Notes under the pieces: model-generated
Database searches by the model: none
Told to the model about the DNA's origin: nothing
Seen by the model: the letters and a program-made list of their open reading frames with translations, nothing else
Made by a program: the position numbers and the translations under genes
Source of the DNA: DYMC01 sp035406705
Lineage (GTDB): Bacteria; Verrucomicrobiota; Lentisphaeria; Victivallales; GWF2-50-93
NCBI GenBank assembly: GCA_964426675.1
Contig: CAYRRM010000054.1
Location: forward strand, 1 to 12,467
DNA: 12,467 nucleotides
Reading direction: 5' to 3'
Shown here: positions 1 to 8,000 of the stretch, one piece after another
Layout of the letters: each line of letters opens with the position of its first letter
Numbering within the stretch: position 1 is the stretch's first letter

Positions 1-2
1 CA

Positions 3-770
3 GACAAGAGTAATAAAGAAAAGAAAATAGAGCAAAATGAAGAGAATTCAAAAAAAGTAAGTAACAATGATAAGGATATAACAGTAAAAGAAGATAGAGC
101 AAGAAATGTTATATTCGCAGGAAAAAACGCAGAAAAAAGTAAGGCCGTTCGTTTATTCATATTATCAGGACAATCTAATATGGCAGCCCTCGATCATAAA
201 CAATATTTTATTCCTCTAATTGAAAAAGCCTTCCCCGATGACGAACTTATATTTGTAAAAGACGCTCAAAGTGGACAACCCATTAGAAGATGGGTAAAAA
301 ATTGGAAACCAACTGCTGATTGGCAACCAAAAAGAACGTATGATAAACCAGGCCACAACGATTTATATGAGCGCCTAATGAATACAGTCAAAGAAACTGT
401 CAAAGATAAAAAAATTGATTCAGTATCTTTCATCTGGATGCAGGGAGAAGCTGATGCAAAACAAGGCCAGGCAGAGAATTATGGAGATGCACTTAGAGAG
501 CTAATAAAACAGGTTAGGACAGACTTGCAACGAGATGATATAACTGTAGTTATAGGAAGAATAAGTGATCACATGAAAGGAGACAAAAATTGGGATAAAG
601 TTAGAGAAATGCAGGTAAAGGTAGCCGAAGAAGATCCTCTCGTCGAATGGATTGATACCGATGAATTCAACGGAACAAGCAATGGCCTACATTACGGCGC
701 AGGTTATAAACAATTAGGAGAAGCCTTTGCTACAAAGTTAATAGAATTAATAAAACGACAGGGTAAATAA
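3..770 (+). CDS. SASA-family carbohydrate O-acetylesterase, 5'-truncated
   Basis: This is a partial gene: the reading frame is open from base 3 to the TAA at 768-770, and the true start lies outside the window. The ATG at 180 is not the start, because it is the Met of the conserved block GQSNM (bases 168-182), whose Ser (codon 174-176) is the expected nucleophile of the SASA (DUF303) SGNH-type esterase family. Further family blocks are WMQGEADA (435-458) and NGLHYGAGY (684-710), which carries the expected catalytic His (codon 690-692). Members remove O-acetyl groups from sialic acid or xylan. Bases 3-140 encode a Lys/Glu/Asn-rich, low-complexity stretch that looks like a linker, so a signal peptide or another domain may lie upstream. 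The residue three before the His is Asn, where SGNH enzymes usually have Asp. The next gene starts 1 bp after the stop. The family call is firm; the substrate is unknown. Confidence 0.85.
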   Translation, partial: DKSNKEKKIEQNEENSKKVSNNDKDITVKEDRARNVIFAGKNAEKSKAVRLFILSGQSNMAALDHKQYFIPLIEKAFPDDELIFVKDAQSGQPIRRWVKNWKPTADWQPKRTYDKPGHNDLYERLMNTVKETVKDKKIDSVSFIWMQGEADAKQGQAENYGDALRELIKQVRTDLQRDDITVVIGRISDHMKGDKNWDKVREMQVKVAEEDPLVEWIDTDEFNGTSNGLHYGAGYKQLGEAFATKLIELIKRQGK

Positions 771-771
771 G

Positions 772-1653
772 ATGTTTTTATTAAAACGCATCATTATATT
801 ATCATCAGTTGTATATTTTTTATATATGAGCAATTTCTTATTTGCTGAAATGAATAATACTTCAACAAAAATTGAAGGTCCAATCAAAGTCCCTAATAAG
901 GGAATTGATATTTTCAGTGTATCAAGCCCATATACAGGTGGCAATAATAAAATTGAAGTCCTGCTACCAGAAAAAATACAAGAAAAGATAAAATATCCAG
1001 TCCTATATATCTTGTCTGTTGGTGGTGATTTTGGAGGAAAATATGGCGATCAAATTATGGAAATAAAAAAATCAGGCCTACATAATACATACAACCTAAT
1101 TTGTGTGTCTATGGCATTTGATACTGTACCATGGTACGGAAGTCATGCAACGAATAAACAAATCCAACATGATTTATATATAAAAACAGTTGTAATCCCT
1201 CTGATTGAAAAATTCTACCCAGCATCTAATGAGGCAAAAGATCGTATACTCATAGGATTCAGCAAATCAGGTTGGGGTGCTATTTCTCTTCTCCTTAGAA
1301 ATCAAGATATTTTCGGTTTTGCATGTTCATGGGATGCACCACTTATGATGGATGAAAACAATTTGAAGTGGGGAAGCGCGAAACACTTTGGCTCAAAAGA
1401 ACACGCTACAGCGTATGTCCCAATTAACCTCGTGAAAAAATATGCTCCAGAATTAAGTAAACAAAAGGCAAAAATGGCAATTCTCGGCAGTTCCCTTTAT
1501 GGAAAGGACACAAAAGCATTTCATAATCTCCTCGACGAATTGAAAGTTCCGCATATATATAGTAATGACCTGAAATTCGAACACCACTGGGAATCAGGTT
1601 GGCTCCCAAAAGCATTAGAACTTTTGATGACTTTTAGGTTAAACTCAAAATAA
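772..1653 (+). CDS. Secreted alpha/beta-hydrolase, esterase D-like
   Basis: The 293-residue protein begins with a basic-hydrophobic signal peptide (about residues 1-25, ending FLFAE). It then shows an alpha/beta-hydrolase pattern: a strand and oxyanion region VLYILSVGG (residues 77-85), a nucleophile elbow GFSKSGWGA with Ser164, a candidate acid Asp246 in YGKD, and a C-terminal FEHHW with His271/272 as candidate catalytic His. This resembles the putative esterase (esterase D / enterochelin esterase) family, which cleaves acyl or feruloyl/acetyl esters on carbohydrates and other substrates. The elbow reads G-x-S-x-S-G rather than the plain G-x-S-x-G. The gene sits 1 bp after the SASA stop and 14 bp before the next gene, so it is likely cotranscribed and translationally coupled. 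It probably acts in the periplasm or outside the cell. The fold is fairly sure; the substrate is not known. Confidence 0.75.
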   Translation: MFLLKRIIILSSVVYFLYMSNFLFAEMNNTSTKIEGPIKVPNKGIDIFSVSSPYTGGNNKIEVLLPEKIQEKIKYPVLYILSVGGDFGGKYGDQIMEIKKSGLHNTYNLICVSMAFDTVPWYGSHATNKQIQHDLYIKTVVIPLIEKFYPASNEAKDRILIGFSKSGWGAISLLLRNQDIFGFACSWDAPLMMDENNLKWGSAKHFGSKEHATAYVPINLVKKYAPELSKQKAKMAILGSSLYGKDTKAFHNLLDELKVPHIYSNDLKFEHHWESGWLPKALELLMTFRLNSK

Positions 1654-1657
1654 AGGA
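1652..1657 (+). promoter_or_regulatory. Shine-Dalgarno-like site for the 1668 gene
   Basis: AAAGGA overlaps the TAA of the esterase gene and lies 10 bases before the ATG at 1668. It supports that start. It is notable because the two following genes of the operon have no comparable site. Confidence 0.5.
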
Positions 1658-1667
1658 AAAATTAAAT

Positions 1668-3656
1668 ATGAAAATAATCCTTTACTGTCTTTTATTCATC
1701 TTCTATTTTTGCTCGAATTCTCACTCGATTGCTGATGAAGAAGAAAATAAAACAAATAATACATCAGATACTTTATCACAAATTGAAGAAAACAAATCCT
1801 CTGAGTTTATAGAAAGTATATTGCCTCCAGAAGATAGTTTTCCTGAAGGAACAAATTCTCTTAGAGAAAAATTAAAAGAAGCGTTTGTGAATATCAGAAC
1901 TTCTGCAGAACAAGACGAAGATAGTGGGCTATTCGTACAACCAAACGTAAAACCTGGAAGAGTAGGCTTCAAAACAATAGAAGAAAGATTTTCCTGGAAA
2001 ACAAGAATTGTACCTGTTTATGAATATGAAACATATACCGTAATGGAACGAAATACTAGTGGAGAACTCGTCGAAGTTAAAAAAAGGAGAATCATCAAAC
2101 AAATTGGGACAAAAGAGGAAAAATATCTCGTAAAAGATCCTGAAGGCAGCATATATAAGACTATAAAAGTACCAATTATTGACAAAAATGCCGGACCTAC
2201 AGAACTCAATCCCGGATTAATCGGCCAAAATGCCCTCTGTGTCTATATCTCCATAAAAATGGGAATTCCATACGATGAAACCATTAACTCAAATTGCCTG
2301 TGGACATTATCAAAATACATCGATCAGGCCGGCCTACCAGACAATACCTTTGATTTAGCATGCCTGACTCTTCTTTTTGTTAATCTCCCACAAGATAAAA
2401 AGGACTATGGAAACTTAACTTCTCTGATGCTAAATAAACTTCTTTTAGGACAAGTCTCTTCAAAAAAAGGACAAAATCTATGGGGACCAATATGTATAAA
2501 CAATGAAATACTTGCAAAATTACAATTAGCAGAAAGAGAATATCTTCAAAAAGATTACGAAAAAGTAAAAGAAAAATTCAACTCTGCTCCTGAAAATAAA
2601 AAAATGATAGAAATAATGGATAAAGAAAAACAAAAATTAGAATCCTTCCAAAAACAAATAATCATGGGATTCTCACAAATAATTCCAAAATATAAAGTTG
2701 GACGGCCTGGAGAAAAAAATCCAAACTTTAGAACAGCTGACTATTATACTTATGGTAAAAATGATGCAGAACCAGGCATAAATATCTCAAATTACATATT
2801 TTATCCATACGCAGAAACAATTGCTGATATAGAGTCCACTGCATTTGTATCTCTTGCATTACATGAAGCAGCAAAGAAAAAATTGCTTCCAAAAATGACA
2901 ATTTCTCCCCTCTCCCCTAATGGGAAACCTCTTTCCCCTCCCAAAAACGTAAGCCAGATATTAAAAAATAACATTGATACTCTTATAAGCCTCAAAGAAG
3001 AAAATGGAACTTGGAGTGAACTAAATCTATATTTTACCGTCCATGAATATGATAAGTTAGCTTATCCATATCTGCCTGCAAATGATAAAAATAAATTACA
3101 ATTGCCCTCAAATAGCACTCCAATGAGCAAATGCCTTGCAAATGCTTCTTTACTCTTGCTGAATAACACCTTAAAATATTTAGAACCCAATAGAAAATCT
3201 CTAGATGTAGATGTTACAGGTATTTTTTCTGATTTAAAAGATTTTAATGACGAATTATTTCAGGAAAAAGAAGATATTCAAATAAAACCATATTATTCTT
3301 TACAATATCTCTTTTTTGCCTCTGAAATAATCAAGAATAATCCAGAAATGAATAATATTTTAACTAAAGCAATCGAAAATACTTCTTCTACTCCTTTAAT
3401 AAAAAATAAAATTACTCGAACTGGCCTTGTCAGAGATGCTACAAGCTCCATGATGGAGTATCTTAAGTTAGTATCCGAATCTGAAAAAAAATATCTTGAA
3501 GAAAAACAAGATAAAAAAGGAAAAAAGGAAAAAGAAATTCTAATGGATTCCATCATAAATAAAACTTTAGCACACCGCGGTTTCTTATTTTCCCCAGAAA
3601 TACTTCCTGATGTATATAAAATAATGATAATTCAAAATATAATAAATAATAACTAA
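1668..3656 (+). CDS. Secreted protein of unknown function, possible alpha-toroid fold
   Basis: The 662-residue product is not recognised with confidence. Residues 1 to about 22 form a signal peptide (basic start, hydrophobic core, SHSIA then acidic DEEEN). Residues 23-75 are polar and low-complexity. A segment around residues 95-160 is rich in charged and beta-prone residues. From about residue 185 the protein becomes helical, with hydrophobic repeats such as INSNCLWTLSKYIDQAG, DLACLTLLFVNL and GQNLWGP, and later NIDTLISLKEENGTWSEL. The pattern of helix pairs with G-x-W turns faintly recalls the alpha/alpha toroid of prenyltransferase/squalene cyclase-like repeats. That is a resemblance only, and no catalytic DxDD-type motif was seen. 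A Lys/Glu-rich stretch precedes the C-terminus. It lies between esterases and a sulfatase in one operon, so a role in handling the same extracytoplasmic substrate is inferred. Confidence 0.65.
   Translation: MKIILYCLLFIFYFCSNSHSIADEEENKTNNTSDTLSQIEENKSSEFIESILPPEDSFPEGTNSLREKLKEAFVNIRTSAEQDEDSGLFVQPNVKPGRVGFKTIEERFSWKTRIVPVYEYETYTVMERNTSGELVEVKKRRIIKQIGTKEEKYLVKDPEGSIYKTIKVPIIDKNAGPTELNPGLIGQNALCVYISIKMGIPYDETINSNCLWTLSKYIDQAGLPDNTFDLACLTLLFVNLPQDKKDYGNLTSLMLNKLLLGQVSSKKGQNLWGPICINNEILAKLQLAEREYLQKDYEKVKEKFNSAPENKKMIEIMDKEKQKLESFQKQIIMGFSQIIPKYKVGRPGEKNPNFRTADYYTYGKNDAEPGINISNYIFYPYAETIADIESTAFVSLALHEAAKKKLLPKMTISPLSPNGKPLSPPKNVSQILKNNIDTLISLKEENGTWSELNLYFTVHEYDKLAYPYLPANDKNKLQLPSNSTPMSKCLANASLLLLNNTLKYLEPNRKSLDVDVTGIFSDLKDFNDELFQEKEDIQIKPYYSLQYLFFASEIIKNNPEMNNILTKAIENTSSTPLIKNKITRTGLVRDATSSMMEYLKLVSESEKKYLEEKQDKKGKKEKEILMDSIINKTLAHRGFLFSPEILPDVYKIMIIQNIINNN
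2907..2942 (+). other. C-run cluster (G-rich on the other strand)
   Basis: Four C-runs of 4, 4, 4 and 3 bases (2907-2910, 2914-2917, 2935-2938, 2940-2942) occur in an otherwise AT-rich gene, encoding a Ser/Pro-rich turn segment. The opposite strand has four G-runs, but the middle loop would be 17 bases, so any quadruplex would be weak. The simplest reading is a proline-rich linker. Confidence 0.3.
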
Positions 3657-3662
3657 AATATT

Positions 3663-5024
3663 ATGTCAAATTTTATAATTATCGTCTCTGATGAGCATAA
3701 CCCATTTTACTCAGAGCCATATGGTCACCATCACGTAAAAACTCCGAATCTCAATAGATTGGCAAAAAATGGTGTCGTGTATGATGCAGCTTATTGCCCC
3801 TCACCTTTATGTATGCCAAGCCGTTCTTCATTTCTCTCAGGATATAGAGTACATGAAACTCAGGTTTACAGTAATTGTAACATTGGACTTAATACCTCAT
3901 TGCCATCCATAGGACATTCATTAAAAAAACAAAATGTATTTTCTATTTTTATAGGAAAATGTGACGCATATGCACCAGCTTCTGAACTCGGATTCAATAG
4001 GGTGTTTAGAGCATGGGATAGAAAAATACCTGGAGATACCAATCACAGACGAAATCCACTTTCAATACGTGAAGAAGCATTTAAACGGGCATATGGATAT
4101 GGAATAAAAGAAGAAGCTGTTTACCCAGATATAAAGTGTATAGATGAAGCAATTACGTGGTTAAATACTGAAGCAAAACTTCTAACACTCCCGTGGGTAT
4201 TAATAGTCAATATTGGCTCTCCTCATTTTCCACACTTCACTACAGAAGAATTCTGGAATATGTATTCTGATGCAGAGGATTTACCCTTATTCGACAAAAA
4301 TACAGAATCTGCACAACATCCTTATTCAATAGCATTAAGAAAACATTTTCAAACAGAAAAATTTTCCGAAGAACAGATACGAGGATTAAGGAGAGGGTAT
4401 TTTGCCTGTATAAGTTTCCTCGACAATCAAGTAGGGAGAATAATGAGTGCAATAAATTCAAATGGTTTAAAAAATAACACAAATATTGCATATACTTCAG
4501 ATCACGGTGAGATGCTTGGAAAATTCGGTATGTGGTGGAAATGTAGCATGTATGAAGACTCCATACGTATCCCACTAATTATTTCAGGACCAGATTTTCC
4601 CAAAGGTAAACGAATAAAAACACCGGTAGACCTTCATGATCTCAGAGCAACAATCTTTGATCTTACAGGAACTGTCCAACCCCCAAAATGGTATGGTGTC
4701 TCATTAAAGAAAATACCTGAGTATGATAAATCAAGAATTATATTCTCGGAATATCACGGACACGGAACTCCAGGAAGCTCTTTTATGATAAGAAAAAACG
4801 AATGGAAATATATCTGGTATTATAATGCCCCACCCCAACTCTTCAACTTGAAATATGACCCTTTTGAACTTAATAATCTCGCAAACTCCAAGATAGAAAT
4901 TCTTAATGAATTAGATACGGAATTAAGAAAAATTTGCTCACCGGAAATTGAAAATCAAAGAGCTGAGAACTTTATTAATAACCAGCTTCACTCTCTAAAG
5001 TATCAATCTCTGTGCCCTATATAA
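3663..5024 (+). CDS. Type I (formylglycine) sulfatase, choline-sulfatase-like branch
   Basis: The 453-residue protein opens directly with SDEHNP (Asp10 is a metal ligand candidate) and HHVKTPNLNRLAKNG. It carries the sulfatase signature LCMPSR, with Cys50 as the residue normally oxidised to formylglycine. The second metal-site block is TSDHGEMLGKFGMWWK (Asp280, His281), followed by YEDSIRIPLIISGP. The C-terminus, with its W-K-Y and LFNLKYDPFELNNLA segment, is typical of sulfatase subdomain endings. Length is normal for the family. The enzyme would hydrolyse a sulfate ester; the substrate is not readable from sequence. Activity needs a maturase (anSME or FGE), which is not in this window. There is no signal peptide, unlike the neighbouring exported proteins. 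The start follows the previous stop by 6 bp in the same frame without a visible Shine-Dalgarno site, so coupling or reinitiation is likely. Confidence 0.93.
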   Translation: MSNFIIIVSDEHNPFYSEPYGHHHVKTPNLNRLAKNGVVYDAAYCPSPLCMPSRSSFLSGYRVHETQVYSNCNIGLNTSLPSIGHSLKKQNVFSIFIGKCDAYAPASELGFNRVFRAWDRKIPGDTNHRRNPLSIREEAFKRAYGYGIKEEAVYPDIKCIDEAITWLNTEAKLLTLPWVLIVNIGSPHFPHFTTEEFWNMYSDAEDLPLFDKNTESAQHPYSIALRKHFQTEKFSEEQIRGLRRGYFACISFLDNQVGRIMSAINSNGLKNNTNIAYTSDHGEMLGKFGMWWKCSMYEDSIRIPLIISGPDFPKGKRIKTPVDLHDLRATIFDLTGTVQPPKWYGVSLKKIPEYDKSRIIFSEYHGHGTPGSSFMIRKNEWKYIWYYNAPPQLFNLKYDPFELNNLANSKIEILNELDTELRKICSPEIENQRAENFINNQLHSLKYQSLCPI

Positions 5025-5027
5025 ATT

Positions 5028-8000
5028 ATGAGAAAATCTTATTCTAAAAAATTTCTTTCCGTTAATAATAGCAAGAAAAATAGAAAAAAAAGACCTATAT
5101 ACAGAAAATTCAAAAAAATAGAAAACCTATATTTGAGAATATTTGTACTATTTATCTTCATCTGCATACCAATTACTGTCATTGCAGATGTAGAAAATAA
5201 GATAACTTTTTCAATTCTCGACTACGATAAATTAACTCCTATAAAAGGAGCTAAAATCTCAATAGAAGATAATGTTTATTTAACGAATGAAAATGGTATT
5301 ATTGAAATTAATAACACAGTAAAAGAAGATAAAAAAACTAAAAAACTAATAAAAATAAAAATTTCACATCCTGACTATTATACCGACTTTCCTGAACTAA
5401 TTAACTTAAATGAAAATGAGGTAAACTTCCTCTTAATTCCTAATAATCTAGTTCTTAAAGCGAAGGGAAAAATCCTCCTCCCACCTGAAAAACGAAAAGA
5501 ACTCATTGTAGGAATATTTATCGCAAAAAAAGATGCAATAGAGTCTGATCCTGATTGGAAAAAATGGGAATTTGCCTCAAATCCTGACTACATTAGAAAC
5601 AGATTTAAGCCCAAAACTATAAAAGAAAAAAAGTACAGAGTATATTCTTTTTTAGAACTATTTGACAAAGAAGGAAGCTATGGAAAAGTTGATAAAGATG
5701 GAAATTTTTCAATTTCATTTATCCCAATTAGAAATGAAGAAAATTTTAAGATAATAGCCTCATCTCCTAATTTTGGGTTCTCAGAGCTTATCATCCCTAA
5801 AGACAAACTTGAAGATATTACTCTCTCTCTTTCAAAAAAAGGAGGAATAACTGTCGCTGGAAAAATCGTAGACGCAAATGATAAACCAATCATTGGTGCA
5901 GAATTAACTTGCGAATATACGAAATTTTCAATAAAAACAGATGATAACGGAAGATTTAGTATCTCAAATTGTTGGCCTTCCCTATTCTATTTCGATATAA
6001 ATCCAGGAAAAGACCTTGAGGCTGAATCAATTTTCCTCGATACTACTTATTATAGACCACAAGAGCACACAGGAACATGGGATAATCTTAAAGTAGTATG
6101 TTATCCACGCAAAACAAAAAATATCCTGGATGCTTATCAAGAAGAAGAATTATGCAAAAATTTTTATTCCTTAGCTTTTGAAAATCTTAATTCAGGAAAA
6201 TATCATGAAGCTATTGATAACTTTTCAAAAGCAATATTATTACTTAACTATAGTGAAACTGTATCTAATTCACTCATTAATCGAGCACTTGCATATCTGG
6301 CTATTGGTGATATGAAGAATGCCTATAATGATTGCTATGAAGCATTAATGCTCAGTCCAATGTCAGCATATGTTTCATTTATAGCTGGATGGCTTGAACT
6401 TCTTGCAGGAAAAAGTGAATTGGCAGAAAAACATTTTTCTAATGCCATAAATTTCAGAGATAATAAAGATAAGAATACACCGTATTATGCGTTAGGATTA
6501 TATCTTTCTTCACTGGCAAATGGAAAAAATGAGAAAACATATCTCAAAAACATCAAAATATCAGAAGATGATAAAATAGGAATCCTATTCAATTTAATAA
6601 TAAATAGTTCTAATGAATCAGATATTGAGAAAGTCTTGAATATCGTCAACGAACAACAAAAAATGGATATTTATTTCTACCTCGGAGAAATTTACAAATT
6701 TACTGGGAAGAAGAAAAAAGCAGAAGAATATTTCAAAAACGCTATTCAATTAAAAAAGTTTAATACTATCGAGTACATCATTACGATGGTTGAACTTGAA
6801 ATATTAAAAGGAAATATCACAAACTTCAATTTTCCCAAAGCAAATATCAATCATACACTCTTGTTTGATTTTGAAAAAGAACAGATCTCAGATATTTTTA
6901 ATCCTCCGCAAGGAGGACTTTTATCCTCCATTAGCCCATTATCAGAACATTTATCAAAAACAATTAATGACCCTCCATTGGGCAAAGCATTGAAAATAAG
7001 CTCCCCTCAAAAAGGGTTCTTATATACAAAAAAGGGGATTTTGCTAGAGAATTTAAAAAACTATGAATATCTGACCTTCTGGACATATAATTCATCCAAC
7101 AATAAGCCTATTTTTGAATTGCAATTTATTGAAGAAGGAGGAATAGCAAAATTCTGGAGAAGAATAGAAATAACAAAAACTGGCTGGACAAAAATAACTA
7201 TACCTCTACGATTTATGCGACAAAGTGAGAATAGAACGCCTTCCTGGAGAAATATTAAATATCTTGGATTATTCTTTCGAGATGCAGCAGATATATATAT
7301 CGATAACTTCACTTTTTTAAAGTCTTCTGAAAAGAACGCCATTCTTTCAGAAGAGGAATTAGCTGAAATAGCCTTCCCCCTCACTCAAAAATTACAGATA
7401 CAAAAATTAATAACAAATGACTATATAATTCTAACAAACTCCCAAGAAATTGAATTAAAAACACTAGAAAATAAAATTAATGAATTCTTCTCTACCATAA
7501 AAAAAGATTTTGAAGGAGTAAAAAAATCAGAACCTGATTCACCTCCAACTCTCATAATATTCGCTAATCAAGAAGAATACAGGAATTTTATACCAAGATT
7601 TGCCGCCCTTTTACTTGCTCAAGCAGACACACCAAAATCAGGAGGGTATACAATACATTCAATAGCAACTTCGTTCTGGAAATCTGATATGGGAACTTTA
7701 CGCCCTGTATATTTCCACGAAATTTTCCACACTTGGTTGGATAAATTCTATGCTTTCCCTTCTGGAAATGGAGATTGGTTACAGGAAGGTTTTGCTAATT
7801 ATTACCAAATTACTTTCTTCCCACAGGAAAACTTAAGTAAAATAATCCAAACAGCACTTTTAGAAGGTTTTACCCCACTCGAAGAACTATGTAATGGAAG
7901 TAGAATCTCTATGAACCAATATTGGCAGGCTTTAACTGTAGTAGCAATGTTAATGAACAAAAAAGAATACAGAAATAAATTAACCAATCTACTGAATACT

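Noticed and set aside
180..770. Complete 196-residue gene starting at ATG 180
   Set aside because: The ATG is the Met of the SASA GQSNM block and the frame is open back to base 3, so this would be an internal start.
4240..4575. 111-residue minus-strand frame inside the sulfatase gene
   Set aside because: It is antisense to conserved sulfatase sequence and shows no family features; a shadow of the real gene.
7061..7384. 107-residue minus-strand frame inside the peptidase gene
   Set aside because: Antisense to the carbohydrate-binding-like domain, with no recognisable motif.
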